A stretch of DNA of 64,000 bases from Alphaproteobacteria bacterium (lineage in GTDB: Bacteria; Pseudomonadota; Alphaproteobacteria; Micropepsales; Micropepsaceae), in NCBI GenBank assembly GCA_017983635.1, contig JAGOBA010000005.1:62001-126000 (forward strand), read 5' to 3'. Shown in pieces: positions 38,458 to 47,502 of this stretch (within the stretch, counting starts at the first letter, position 1; the number at the start of each line of letters is the position of its first letter). The position numbers were made by a program, and so were the translations under genes. The notes beneath the pieces are model-generated. The model was not told where the DNA came from. It did not search any database and saw nothing but the letters and a program-made list of their open reading frames with translations.

Positions 38458-39762
38458 TCACGGCAATTCGACCGTGATCTCGGCCTTCAAGCTCAACGTC
38501 GTCTCGCCGGAATAGGCGAGGTGCGCCGGCGCGACGGGGCCGGCCGTGATGTCGGTCGTCGGCGTGATACCGACATTGCCGTAGGTCGCCACGTCGCTGT
38601 CGTAGGAAACCCCGCCGCTCAACGCCAAGCGCAAGGGCCCGACGGCCTGCGTGTCAAACACATATGCGCCGCCGACGTTGAGATCGCCCAAGAAGGCCGC
38701 TCGCGCTTCCGGTTCGACCAAGTGCACGAACGGATCGCCGTTCACGTCTTCGGCAAAGATCAGCGCGGCTCCACCGAAAGACAGCGATCGCATTTCGGAC
38801 TTGCGACGAACAACAGCGCCGCTTGCCGACGCGAATAAGTCGAACCCCGAGCCAACTTGATACGTCGCCCGGGCGCCGACGCGAATACCCGCGTCTTGCG
38901 ATGTCGTCCAGCCCTCGAGCGCGCGAATCAAACCGCCCTCGAGCTGCTCAAGTTGGAAGAACGAAGACGCTGTCTCTCCGAACGTCAAACCGACCGAAGG
39001 CGAAAGCGTGAAGTTTGGTGCGATGTCGTAGTCGCCTTCGAGTGCAACCTCGCCGCGTCGCACGGCGACAGATCTCGTCTCTGAGAATGAGAAGGCAAGG
39101 TCTGCCGGCCCCGAAAGAACGCCTCCCCCGGCGAAGATCACGTAAGTCGTCGGACCATCCTCTGATACGCCGAAGAATGAGACGGACGCTGGCGCGAATG
39201 TCTGACAGCTGGCAAACGCCGAGACCCCCGTGACCACCGCGTCGTACGTGGTGGCGCTGATGCTCCCGGCGCACGAGTCGGTCTCATCCGAATTGACGCC
39301 GAACACCCGGGCCGTGAGCGAGCTGTCGGACGGCGTTCCATGCACTCTGACAAGCGCGCGTCCGTCGGACGTGACGGAGATACCGAGAAGATCCGACGTC
39401 GCGGTTGCGACGCCTTCGAACGCCTGCGTGCTGTCACCCTTCTGACGCTCGAAATGGCCCTTGAGCCTCAGACGGCGGCCGAGCCACGTCGTCCGATCCT
39501 CGCCCGGCAGCACGAATGTCAACGTCCCGCCGAACACGCTGCCGTCGATCCGGTCGACACCGCCCTGTCCGATCGCACTTCCGTCGACCATCAAGATATC
39601 GTCGAACCGCACGCGGTTGACCCCGATGTCGACCAACCCTGACTCGAACGAAATATGCCCCTGACCGTTCGCAAATGTTGCGGACCCGGCGAGCGGAGGT
39701 GCCTCGGCCGCCGATGCTTGAGCGACAGCGGCAAGAACGAGAAGAGAGACGGCGCGCTTCAC
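38458..39762 (-). CDS. Exported beta-rich protein, probable outer-membrane barrel
   Basis: 434 residues with a signal peptide (MKRAVSLLVLAAVAQASA). The N-terminal half is a passenger-like region with two Cys; the C-terminal half (from about 240) has alternating strands (EVALEGDYDIAPNFTLSPSVGLTFGE, AGIRVGARATYQVGSGFDLFASASG, GDLNVGGAYVF) ending in LSLKAEITVELP, like an outer-membrane barrel or autotransporter-type protein without the classic terminal Phe. No family recognised. Confidence 0.7.
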   Translation of the reverse strand: MKRAVSLLVLAAVAQASAAEAPPLAGSATFANGQGHISFESGLVDIGVNRVRFDDILMVDGSAIGQGGVDRIDGSVFGGTLTFVLPGEDRTTWLGRRLRLKGHFERQKGDSTQAFEGVATATSDLLGISVTSDGRALVRVHGTPSDSSLTARVFGVNSDETDSCAGSISATTYDAVVTGVSAFASCQTFAPASVSFFGVSEDGPTTYVIFAGGGVLSGPADLAFSFSETRSVAVRRGEVALEGDYDIAPNFTLSPSVGLTFGETASSFFQLEQLEGGLIRALEGWTTSQDAGIRVGARATYQVGSGFDLFASASGAVVRRKSEMRSLSFGGAALIFAEDVNGDPFVHLVEPEARAAFLGDLNVGGAYVFDTQAVGPLRLALSGGVSYDSDVATYGNVGITPTTDITAGPVAPAHLAYSGETTLSLKAEITVELP

Positions 39763-39945
39763 GGGCGGACCTCGTGGAAAATGGCTGGACCAATCACCGG
39801 GCGACCGTGAGCGCCGCTGGTTACCAAATCGTAAATTTCACACCGGTGGGCGAAGTTCGCCCTAAGCTGGGGCCTTGATGCACCAACCCTCGCCCCCGCT
39901 TATGATACATGCCGTCGAAACGCGCGAACCACCGGTGACCGGCTG

Positions 39946-40587
39946 ATGCTCGAACTCTTTCTCGCCTCGCTCGTCACGTTCTTCGTCGTCATCGACCCGC
40001 CGGGCGTGGTCCCGATGTTCGCGACGCTCACCCAAGACATGCCGCCCGCGTGGCGCCGCTACATGGCGTGGAAAAGCGTCGCGATCGCCACCGGCATCCT
40101 GCTGGGCTTCGCGTTCGGCGGCGAATGGTTGCTCGACAAACTCCACGTCAGCCTCGACGCGTTCCGTATCGCCGGCGGCCTGCTGCTCTTCTTGATCGCG
40201 ATCGACATGCTGTTCGAAACCCGCACGCAGCGCCGCGAAGCGCGCAACGCCAAGGTCATCGAGGAACGTCACGCCCACCCGGGCGAACACGAAGACATCT
40301 CCGTCTTCCCGCTCGCCATTCCACTGATCGCAGGTCCGGGCTCGATCGCCTCGATCATGCTCTTGTTCGCGCAGCACGGTGACTGGACGGGGCGTGCCGC
40401 GGTCTTGGGCGGCGTCGCGGTCAATCTGTTGCTGACCCTCGCCGCCTTCATGCTCGCCGCGCGCCTCAGCCACATGATCAGCACAACGGTGACCGCCATG
40501 GTGACGCGCATCTTCGGCATCATCCTCGCCGCCCTCGCCGCCCAATTCACGATCGACGGCATCAAAAGCGCGTTCGGCTTGGGGTGA
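39946..40587 (+). CDS. MarC family integral membrane protein
   Basis: 213 residues, six hydrophobic segments. FFVVIDPPGVVPMFATLT is the MarC/UPF0056 signature, mirrored by FPLAIPLIAGPGSIASIMLL in the second half, and RIFGIILAALAAQFTIDGIK closes the protein. Function in the inner membrane is unknown; MarC is not itself a drug-resistance protein. A hairpin with a T-tract follows. Confidence 0.92.
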   Translation: MLELFLASLVTFFVVIDPPGVVPMFATLTQDMPPAWRRYMAWKSVAIATGILLGFAFGGEWLLDKLHVSLDAFRIAGGLLLFLIAIDMLFETRTQRREARNAKVIEERHAHPGEHEDISVFPLAIPLIAGPGSIASIMLLFAQHGDWTGRAAVLGGVAVNLLLTLAAFMLAARLSHMISTTVTAMVTRIFGIILAALAAQFTIDGIKSAFGLG

Positions 40588-40619
40588 GAGAAGAGAGCGC
40601 CAACTTGTAATGGGTGTCA

Positions 40620-40658
40620 TGGTCCGCGAAGGCGGGCCACCCACGATACACTATTTTT
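40620..40658 (+). terminator. Palindrome with T-tract after the MarC gene
   Basis: An 8-bp stem TGGTCCGC/GCGGGCCA (one G-T pair) with loop GAAG, then TTTTTT 13 bases later. The sequence looks like a dispersed alphaproteobacterial intergenic palindrome that can serve as a terminator. Confidence 0.5.
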
Positions 40659-40772
40659 TCCACGCGCCGGAACCCATGCCTCGTGGCGCCCTTTGGCGTT
40701 TCAATCCCTCACCCACCGCCGCGCGCAACCCGCCCAACCCATGCTAGACTCCGCTCAAACACCGGAGCCCGC

Positions 40773-41135
40773 ATGCGCATCCTCGCCCGCCTTCTCACCG
40801 CCGTCGTTGGCCTGATCCACATCGGCTTCATGTTTCTGGAGATGTTCCTTTGGAACACCCCCACCGGTCAGCGGATCTTCGCGCTCACGCCGGAACAGTC
40901 GGCGACAACGGCGGTGCTCGCCGCGAACCAAGGCTTCTATAACGGCCTGATCGCCGCCGGCCTCCTCTGGGCCGCCGCCAGCGGGCGGCGCGACCTGCAA
41001 GTCTTCTTCCTCGTGTGCGTGATCATGGCCGGCCTCTTCGGCGGCCTCACCGCGAAGCCCACGATCATCCTCTTCCAAGCCGCCCCAGCGTTCGCGGCCC
41101 TCCTCGCGGTCTTAGCCGCAAGACAACCGGAATGA
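40773..41135 (+). CDS. DUF1304 family membrane protein
   Basis: 120 residues, four membrane helices. VGLIHIGFMFLEMFLWNTPTG, the NQGFYNGLIAAGLLWA segment and FGGLTAKPTIILFQAAPAF are the DUF1304 signature. Function unknown. The gene ends 69 bases before tRNA-Glu. Confidence 0.9.
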   Translation: MRILARLLTAVVGLIHIGFMFLEMFLWNTPTGQRIFALTPEQSATTAVLAANQGFYNGLIAAGLLWAAASGRRDLQVFFLVCVIMAGLFGGLTAKPTIILFQAAPAFAALLAVLAARQPE

Positions 41136-41204
41136 TGAGACGTGGCGCCCCGTCTCTTGCGACCCCGCCCCGCCCTCGCGTATAGGATCGCCCTCAACCG
41201 CCAG

Positions 41205-41280
41205 GCCCCCATCGTCTAGCGGTCTAGGACGTCGCCCTCTCACGGCGAAAACAGGGGTTCGAGTCCCCTTGGGGGCGCCA
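41205..41280 (+). tRNA. tRNA-Glu (anticodon CTC)
   Basis: Full cloverleaf: acceptor GCCCCCA/TGGGGGC, D-arm with TAGCGGTCTAGG, anticodon loop CTCTCAC giving CTC, T-arm AGGGG-TTCGAGT-CCCCT, and an encoded CCA at 41278-41280. Confidence 0.97.
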
Positions 41281-41299
41281 GCACTTGTTCGGCACAGCC

Positions 41300-41716
41300 A
41301 TGGCGCTCAGGCGAGATCTCACAAAGTCCGACTTCGTCAGCGATCGCATTCCAGTCGTCAACGCGCTAGTGGCGTTCGTGTCGGATGGCGAAGAACCAAG
41401 CCCCGAGGTCACGTCCGAGCTCGACCAACGCGGTCATTCGAGGTGGTATCCGGTCGACGGCGGTCACACCGTGAAGATGCCCTATCAAGGCACCGAGCCG
41501 CCGCCCGGTCCGTTCACGGTCGAACCTGGCGGCTGGGACCATGATCACTGCGATCGGTGCGAGGAAAACCTCCCGGCTGGCGCCTCCTGCTGGACTTCGA
41601 CCGCCGAGGACCCAAGCGTTCTGTGCGACGCTTGCTATCGCACGCTCAAATCCGGCCCAACGTTTGGCTGGCTGATGGCATTGCGACGCTTCCTCTTCCC
41701 AAGAGAGGACCACTAA
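41300..41716 (+). CDS. Hypothetical protein with C-terminal zinc-ribbon-like Cys pairs
   Basis: 138 residues starting 19 bases after the tRNA-Glu gene. It has CDRCEENLPAGASCW and LCDACY, two CxxC pairs spaced like a small zinc ribbon, plus His residues (WDHDHCDRC). The N-terminal half is not recognised. A weak start: an ATG at 41300 without a clear ribosome site. A metal-binding role is inferred only from the Cys pattern. Confidence 0.6.
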   Translation: MALRRDLTKSDFVSDRIPVVNALVAFVSDGEEPSPEVTSELDQRGHSRWYPVDGGHTVKMPYQGTEPPPGPFTVEPGGWDHDHCDRCEENLPAGASCWTSTAEDPSVLCDACYRTLKSGPTFGWLMALRRFLFPREDH

Positions 41717-41838
41717 TCAGCAGGCATCACTTGCCATCCACCGTCGACGGAGACCGGGCGCAGCACGGCATGATGCTTGCCAAGTTCCGCGCCAACGACG
41801 GCGCCGAATGTTCGATCAGCGGCAAGCGCTAAACCGCC

Positions 41839-42402
41839 TCAACCCTCAACGCGCAACGTCTTCAGCGCTCCGCCCCAGGCAACCACCTGGTCCAACATCC
41901 GCCCCACCGCGCCTTCCTGCATCGCGGCCGGTTTGAACGTCGAGAAATTTTCGAAGTCGGTGTGGAGCGACAGTGCCACCTGTGCCCGCACGTCGGCGAT
42001 CATCACCTCGCCCATGACCAGCCGCAGCTGCTCCACCGCCCGCGTGCCGCCGGCGCCGCCGTAACCCACGAACCCCGCCGCCTTGTTGTTCCACTCCTTG
42101 TAGAGATAATCGATCGCGTTCTTGAGCGCGGCAGACGGCGCGTGATTGTACTCCGGTGTCACGAACACGAACGCGTCGTAGCCGTCGACCACCTTCGCCC
42201 AAACCTGCGTGTGCGGCTTCGTGTACTTGCCCATGGCAGGCGGCGCGGGCTCATCCAACAACGGCAGGTCGAACTTTTGAATATCGACGATCTCGTACTG
42301 CGCGTCCGTTCGCTTGGAAGCGATACCGTGCACCCATTCGGCAACCGCGAGCGATTTGCGGCCCGGCCGCGTACTTCCCGTAACGATGGCGACTTTGAGC
42401 AT
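41839..42402 (-). CDS. NADPH-dependent FMN reductase family protein
   Basis: 187 residues, flavodoxin-like. TGSTRPGRKS binds the FMN phosphate; FVFVTPEYNHAPSAALKNAIDYL and GFVGYGGAGGTRAVEQLR follow, as in chromate/quinone reductases of the NADPH-dependent FMN reductase family. The ATG at 42402 has AGGAG 7 bases upstream (an ATG two codons earlier is too close to it). It follows the dioxygenase gene by 24 bases on the same strand. Confidence 0.9.
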   Translation of the reverse strand: MLKVAIVTGSTRPGRKSLAVAEWVHGIASKRTDAQYEIVDIQKFDLPLLDEPAPPAMGKYTKPHTQVWAKVVDGYDAFVFVTPEYNHAPSAALKNAIDYLYKEWNNKAAGFVGYGGAGGTRAVEQLRLVMGEVMIADVRAQVALSLHTDFENFSTFKPAAMQEGAVGRMLDQVVAWGGALKTLRVEG

Positions 42403-42426
42403 CTGCATTCTCCTGATGTTGAAATT

Positions 42427-43188
42427 CTAAAGGCCAAAGGCGTAAGCGTTCATCGATAGCGAACCGAACTCCCACGAATGGTGGAGCCTTGTCGTCTGCT
42501 CGCCCGCCGCCGCGCCGCGCGCGACGAAGATCGGATCAAAGTGCTCGGTGCTCGGGTGATTGATCTCGGCATAAGGCGCAGCGCGCTGCCAACCCTTCAA
42601 GGCCGTGTCGTCGCGGGCCTCAAGGGTGCGGTCCAGCCAACCGACGAAGCCCGTCGCCCACTCCGCGGGTTGCGGCGTTGGCCGCGCCCGCAGATTATGC
42701 GTGGCACTCCCGGAGCCGACGATCAGCACACCCTCATCGCGCAACGCCTTCAGCGCTTGGCCGACCGCGAAGTGCGACGACGGCGGCGCACCCGCGACCA
42801 GCGACAATTGCGCGACCGGCATCTCGAGCCCAGGCCAAGCCAGCGCCATGGGCACCCACGCCCCATGATCGCGCCCGCGCCGCGCATCGGTCCCCGCCGC
42901 AATGCCTGCATCCTGCAACAGCGCCACCGCCCGCGCCGCGGCGGCCTCCGCCACCGGTGCCGGATATTGAATCTGATAGAGCGCCGGCGGAAAGCCGAAG
43001 AAGTCGTGGATCGTCTCCGTCCCCAACCCTAGCGTCGGCAGCCGCTCCTCCCAATGCGCCGACACCATCAGCACCGCCTTGGGCGTTGGAATACGCCCGG
43101 CCAGCGACCGGAAGAAATCGCTGGCCGGCGTGGTGCTGATCGCGAGCAACGGCGCACCGTGCGAAACGAAGAGCGTGGGCAAGGTCAT
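42427..43188 (-). CDS. Extradiol ring-cleavage dioxygenase, DODA/YgiD type
   Basis: 253 residues of the LigB family. Metal ligands are His10 (VSHGAP), His45 (VSAHWEE) and a later His in the HPSTEHFDP region; HDFFGFPPALYQIQYP and DHGAWVPMALAWP are characteristic of 4,5-DOPA dioxygenase-like proteins. The natural substrate is unclear. It forms an apparent operon with the FMN reductase. Confidence 0.9.
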   Translation of the reverse strand: MTLPTLFVSHGAPLLAISTTPASDFFRSLAGRIPTPKAVLMVSAHWEERLPTLGLGTETIHDFFGFPPALYQIQYPAPVAEAAAARAVALLQDAGIAAGTDARRGRDHGAWVPMALAWPGLEMPVAQLSLVAGAPPSSHFAVGQALKALRDEGVLIVGSGSATHNLRARPTPQPAEWATGFVGWLDRTLEARDDTALKGWQRAAPYAEINHPSTEHFDPIFVARGAAAGEQTTRLHHSWEFGSLSMNAYAFGL

Positions 43189-43220
43189 GGATCACCACCG
43201 AGAGTGTCAACGCTTCTCGA

Positions 43221-43499
43221 AAAAAGAAATTGAACCGCCAAGAACGCCAAGATGCTCAGGGTCATCGTGGCCGTCGGCGCAGTGTGCCGTCCAGATGAAT
43301 CTCACACAAAGAAACAAAGAGAATCTAACCGCGCGCTGCAGGCGCGCAATCGACCTTTGATCGGCGCTTTCGCTCCAAAGTAGGGCACCCTTTGTTGCTT
43401 TGTTTCTTTGTGTGAGAAAATAGCAAACCCACAACGCGCACCAGCACTCACGATGACGCTGAGCATCTTGGCGTTCTTGGCGGTTCAATCTCTTTTCTA
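43221..43499. repeat. Large nested inverted repeat (MITE-like palindromic element)
   Basis: Outer arms of about 48 bases: 43230-43259 matches the reverse complement of 43460-43488 perfectly over 30 bases (TTGAACCGCCAAGAACGCC...) and the similarity extends on both sides. Inner arms: 43300-43319 and 43398-43417 are a perfect 20-bp inverted repeat (TCTCACACAAAGAAACAAAG). The centre contains GCGCGC-TGCAG-GCGCGC. No reading frame lies inside. Sequences with CCGCCAAGAACGCCAAG arms are known as dispersed palindromes in several bacterial phyla. It fills the whole 320-base gap between genes. Confidence 0.85.
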
Positions 43500-43510
43500 C
43501 CTGGGAACCG

Positions 43511-43825
43511 TCACGCCACGTATCGCCCCTCGCGCTTGCGCTGGGCGATGACGTAGGCCACGCACGCGACCCACGTCGGCGCCAAATCGATGAACGGGAT
43601 CAGCTCCAACGCCAATGCCGGCAACAGCGCCCAATGAAACCCAACCAACCGCGACAGCACCACCGCCGTGACAACGTCGAGCCCAAGATCGATCGCCTCC
43701 GCCGGAATCGTCCCAATCCCGGTCAAGGACGCGCCCTGCAACGGCAGTTGGATCGCGTCAACGAGCACGGCAAGCGCTATCGCGATCCGCGCCCGCCCTG
43801 CCGTAACCTGTGCCGCTCCGCTCAT
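43511..43825 (-). CDS. Small membrane protein, unknown
   Basis: 104 residues with hydrophobic segments near 12-28, 45-62, 64-77 and 80-94. A plausible inner-membrane protein of no recognised family. It starts in frame at MSGAAQV and ends 11 bases past the palindromic element. Third-position GC is high, supporting real coding. Confidence 0.65.
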   Translation of the reverse strand: MSGAAQVTAGRARIAIALAVLVDAIQLPLQGASLTGIGTIPAEAIDLGLDVVTAVVLSRLVGFHWALLPALALELIPFIDLAPTWVACVAYVIAQRKREGRYVA

Positions 43826-43863
43826 GCGTCAAACAAAGCGCGGACGCCCGCCCAACGCAAGCC

Positions 43864-44208
43864 TCAGTGCGCGTGCTTGACGTCGTCGAGCCAAACGGTG
43901 CCCACGATGCGCTTCTGATGGCTGACCACCGGCAAGCGCCGCACCGCATGTTTCTTCATGATCTTGAGCGCGGCCGCCGCATCTTCTTCCGGATAGCAAT
44001 AGATGATCGGCCTCGACATCACGTCGCCCGCGGTTAGTCGCTTGGCGTGGCGGCCCTTGAGATCGCGCTTCGTCACCTCGCCGATCAGACGGTCGTACTG
44101 GCTGATCGGGACGACGTCTTCCTCGCGAATATGCGCAACGACATCGGGCAGCGGCGCATCCGGCCCGATCCAAGTCGCCGCGTGATGCATCACGTCTTTG
44201 ACTTTCAT
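43864..44208 (-). CDS. CBS-domain pair protein
   Basis: 114 residues, two CBS motifs forming one Bateman module: MKVKDVMHHAATWIGPDAPLPDVVAHI ... VVPISQYDRLIGEVTKRDLKGR and DVMSRPIIYCYPEEDAAAALKIMKKHAVRRLPVVSHQKRIVGTVWLDDV. It may sense adenosine nucleotides. GGAGGAG lies 5 bases before the ATG at 44208. Confidence 0.9.
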   Translation of the reverse strand: MKVKDVMHHAATWIGPDAPLPDVVAHIREEDVVPISQYDRLIGEVTKRDLKGRHAKRLTAGDVMSRPIIYCYPEEDAAAALKIMKKHAVRRLPVVSHQKRIVGTVWLDDVKHAH

Positions 44209-44297
44209 GGGAACTCCTCCGAGTTCCCCCCGCAAATCGAACCCTACACCCAAGCCCCGCTGGAAAGAAGGCAGCCCGTCACAAACGGCGAAGTTCT

Positions 44298-45539
44298 TCA
44301 CCCAAACCGCTCAACCCGAAACGGCGCAAGATCGACCTTTGGCACCGCGCCCATCGCCACCGCCTCAACCAACTCCGCCGTGATCGCCGACAGCGTCATC
44401 CCCAGATGCTGATGCCCGAACGCGTAGAGCACGCGCGGGTGTGCCTGCATTCGGCCGATCGCGGGCAGAAAGTCCGGCAGCGTGGGTCGTGGCCCCTTCC
44501 AACGATCTGGCGTGGGCGAAAACGCAATACCGAGTTCGTCGAGCTGGCGCTCCAACCACTGCCACTTGCGCGCGTCGCCCGGCGGGTCGGGATTGCCGAG
44601 TTCCAGAAAACTGGTCGCCCGAAGCCCGCTTGAGAACCGCACCAGAATAAGCGAGCGCTCCTCAAACACCGTCGGCGGCAATCCATCCGGCCACGCATGC
44701 GCAGCGCTCTGCACCGAGTAACCGCGCTCGGCGATTAACGGCGGATCGAGCCCCAACTGCCGCATCACCCGCCCCGACCAAGCCCCCGCCGCGATCAGCA
44801 CTTCATCCGTGTGCCGCAATGTGCCGTCGTCGAACCGCGCTGCCACACCACCGTCATACACGCGAAGGTCCACGACGCTGTTCTTGAACTCGACCCCGCC
44901 CCGCGCGCGAAACGCGGTGAGCACACCATCGCGCGCGGCCTGCGGCTCACTGAACTGTCCCGAGCCCGAAAACCAAAGCCCCGCCGCCGGCGCCGCCCGC
45001 ATCGCGCCCCGATAGAGATCGAGCTCGCCCGGCGTCATCTCGCGAAAACGCGTCGTGCCCGTGTTCGCCTTCGACCACTGCCTGAACCCGCGCCGCGCGT
45101 TCTCCGCCGACATCCAGACGACCGCATGCCCGTTCGTGCGAACGATCTCCGGCGCGCCCGCCAACACGGCGAGCCGCTGCCATGCCCCCAGCGCCTCCGC
45201 CTGCAACGCACTGAGCGCCGCCGTCCCTCGCTCAAACCGCCGCCGGCCGCTGGCCGCCATAAACCGCACCGACCACGGCAGCCACAGCCGCGCATCAGGT
45301 ATCCGAAAATCGAGCGCCCCACCGAACGCAAACAACCGCTTCGGAAACCCGAATATCGTCGGCCACGACGCCAGCGGCTCCACCTGCTCCGTCGCGATGT
45401 GCCCCGCATTGCCGAACGAGGCCCCGCGCCGCTTATCGCCCGGATCGACAATCGCAACCTCAAACCCGGCCGCTTTTAGGCGCAGCGCCGTCGCCGCGCC
45501 GACCATTCCCCCGCCGATCACCAAGATGGATTTGCGCAA
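44298..45539 (-). CDS. FAD-dependent amino acid oxidoreductase (probable D-hydroxyproline dehydrogenase)
   Basis: 413 residues of the DAO/DadA family. The FAD-binding fold starts LVIGGGMVGAATALRLKAAGFEVAIVD; NAGHI and the C-terminal LPDFLPAIGRM and FGHQHLGMTLSAITAELV segments are typical. No ATG fits, so I use the TTG at 45539 two residues before the fold. It is divergent from a dihydrodipicolinate-synthase-like gene and a 4-hydroxyproline epimerase, so oxidation of cis-4-hydroxy-D-proline is the likely job. Confidence 0.8.
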   Translation of the reverse strand: MRKSILVIGGGMVGAATALRLKAAGFEVAIVDPGDKRRGASFGNAGHIATEQVEPLASWPTIFGFPKRLFAFGGALDFRIPDARLWLPWSVRFMAASGRRRFERGTAALSALQAEALGAWQRLAVLAGAPEIVRTNGHAVVWMSAENARRGFRQWSKANTGTTRFREMTPGELDLYRGAMRAAPAAGLWFSGSGQFSEPQAARDGVLTAFRARGGVEFKNSVVDLRVYDGGVAARFDDGTLRHTDEVLIAAGAWSGRVMRQLGLDPPLIAERGYSVQSAAHAWPDGLPPTVFEERSLILVRFSSGLRATSFLELGNPDPPGDARKWQWLERQLDELGIAFSPTPDRWKGPRPTLPDFLPAIGRMQAHPRVLYAFGHQHLGMTLSAITAELVEAVAMGAVPKVDLAPFRVERFG

Positions 45540-45598
45540 CGCCTGCCCGCCCGATATCCGTAGCCGATCTGGCCAATTCCAGCGCCCAAGGTCAACCA

Positions 45599-46504
45599 AT
45601 GACGGCAACGCACATCGACTGGCACGGCGTAATCCCCGCCGCAACGACGCAGTTCAAAACCGACCTCTCGATCGATTACGATGCGACGCAGCGGGTGCAA
45701 GATGCGCTGATCAAGGACGGCGTCAACGGCCTCATCATCATGGGCACCGTCGGCGAAGGCAACTCGCTCGAGTCCGACGAGAAGCGAAAGATGATCACCG
45801 CGACCGTCGAAGCCGCTCGCGGCCGCGTCCCCGTGATCGTCGGCGTGTCCGAGATGACGACCCCGCGCGCTGCGGCCCTCGCCCGCGACGCTGAGAAACT
45901 CGGCGCAAGCGGCCTGATGGTCCTGCCGGCGATGGTGTATGTGCCCAGCGAAGAAGAACTGATCGCCCACTTCCGTACCGTGGCGGAAGCGACCGCGCTC
46001 CCGATCATGCTCTACAACAACCCGCCCGCCTATCGCGTCAGCATTTCGTTCGACACGCTGAAGAAACTCGCGCCGCTGGCGAACGTCGTCTGCATCAAAG
46101 AGAGCGCACCCGACACCCGCCGCTTCACCGACATCTTCAACGCGCTCGGCGATCGGTATGTCGTGTTCGCGGGTCTCGACGACGTCGCCCTCGAAGGCGC
46201 GATCCTCGGCGCGCGCGGCTGGGTCTCAGGCCTGACCAACGCCTTCCCCAAGGAATCGCTGGCGCTCTGGCACGCCGCAACGACCGGCGACCTGGAGACC
46301 GCACGAAAAATCTATCGCTGGTTCATGCCGCTGCTCCATCTCGACGCCGAACATGACCTCGTGCAATCGATCAAGCTCGCCGAACAAGTCATGGGTCGCG
46401 GCAGCGAACGCGTCCGCCCGCCGCGCTATCCGCTCACCGGTGCCCGCCGCGCCGCTGTCATCGAGATGGTCGAAGCGGCCGCCGCCAAACGTCCCAAACC
46501 CTAA
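45599..46504 (+). CDS. DapA-family aldolase, probable pyrroline-hydroxycarboxylate deaminase
   Basis: 301 residues of the dihydrodipicolinate synthase family: Tyr139 in IMLYNNPP and Schiff-base Lys167 in VVCIKESA. The context (hydroxyproline epimerase and FAD oxidase) makes 1-pyrroline-4-hydroxy-2-carboxylate deaminase, which yields 2-oxoglutarate semialdehyde, more likely than lysine synthesis. The stop overlaps the epimerase start (TAATG), so the two are coupled. Confidence 0.82.
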   Translation: MTATHIDWHGVIPAATTQFKTDLSIDYDATQRVQDALIKDGVNGLIIMGTVGEGNSLESDEKRKMITATVEAARGRVPVIVGVSEMTTPRAAALARDAEKLGASGLMVLPAMVYVPSEEELIAHFRTVAEATALPIMLYNNPPAYRVSISFDTLKKLAPLANVVCIKESAPDTRRFTDIFNALGDRYVVFAGLDDVALEGAILGARGWVSGLTNAFPKESLALWHAATTGDLETARKIYRWFMPLLHLDAEHDLVQSIKLAEQVMGRGSERVRPPRYPLTGARRAAVIEMVEAAAAKRPKP

Positions 46505-47502
46505 TGCGCCACACGTTCCACTGCATCGACGGCCACACCGCAGGCAATCCCGTCCGCCTGATCACGCAAGGCGCGCCGGACCTGCGCGGCGCGACGATGA
46601 GCGAGCGCCGCCAAGACTTCCTCGCGCGCTTCGACTGGATCCGCACCGGCCTCATGTTCGAACCGCGCGGCCACGACATGATGAGCGGCGGCTTCCTTTA
46701 TCCGCCGACGCGCGCCGAAGCCGACGTTGGCATCCTCTTCATTGAAACCAGCGGTTGCCTGCCGATGTGCGGCCACGGCACGATCGGAATCGTGACGTTC
46801 GGCATCGAGAACGGCCTGATCAAACCGCGCCAACCCGGCCGCTTTATCGCTGAAGTCCCCGCCGGCCTCATCGAACTTACCTACGTGCAAGACGGCGCGC
46901 GGACAAAATCCGTGCGCATCAAAAACGTGCCAAGCTACTGCGCCGCGCAAGACATCAAGATCGACGTGCCCAACTTCGGTCCGCTCACGGTCGACATCGC
47001 CTATGGCGGCAACTACTACGCCATCGTCGAACCGCAAGGTCCGTACAAGGGCCTCGACGACCTCGGCGCCGCGCGCATCTTGCATCTCTCGCCGATCGTC
47101 CGTCGCCTCGTCCGTGAGAAGATCGAACCCGTTCACCCGCTCGATCCGACGATCAAAGGCGTGAGCCACGTCCTCTGGGCCGACGCGCCAAAGTCGCCGG
47201 GCGCGCACGGCCGCAACGCCGTCTTCTACGGCGACCGCGCCATCGACCGAAGCCCTTGCGGCACCGGCACCTCCGCCCGCCTCGCCCATCTGCACGCGAA
47301 GGGAAAGCTGAAGGTCGGCGACACCTTCATCCACGAAAGCTACATCCAAAGCCGCTTCACTGGCCGCATCGAAGCCGAAACCAAATTAGGCGCGCACACC
47401 GCCATCATCCCCTCCATAGAAGGCAGCGCCATCGCCACCGGCCGCAACGAAATCTGGCTCGACGACGAAGACGCCTTCGTGAAGGGGTTTCAGGTGGTGT
47501 GA
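46504..47502 (+). CDS. 4-hydroxyproline 2-epimerase (proline racemase family)
   Basis: 332 residues. Both catalytic cysteines are present: Cys89 in LPMCGHGTIG and Cys252 in DRSPCGTGTSARLA, which distinguishes epimerases/racemases from the dehydratase branch (Thr at the second site). FHCIDGHTAGNPVRLI is the conserved start. It interconverts trans-4-hydroxy-L-proline and cis-4-hydroxy-D-proline, feeding the FAD oxidase. Translationally coupled to the deaminase gene. Confidence 0.92.
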   Translation: MRHTFHCIDGHTAGNPVRLITQGAPDLRGATMSERRQDFLARFDWIRTGLMFEPRGHDMMSGGFLYPPTRAEADVGILFIETSGCLPMCGHGTIGIVTFGIENGLIKPRQPGRFIAEVPAGLIELTYVQDGARTKSVRIKNVPSYCAAQDIKIDVPNFGPLTVDIAYGGNYYAIVEPQGPYKGLDDLGAARILHLSPIVRRLVREKIEPVHPLDPTIKGVSHVLWADAPKSPGAHGRNAVFYGDRAIDRSPCGTGTSARLAHLHAKGKLKVGDTFIHESYIQSRFTGRIEAETKLGAHTAIIPSIEGSAIATGRNEIWLDDEDAFVKGFQVV

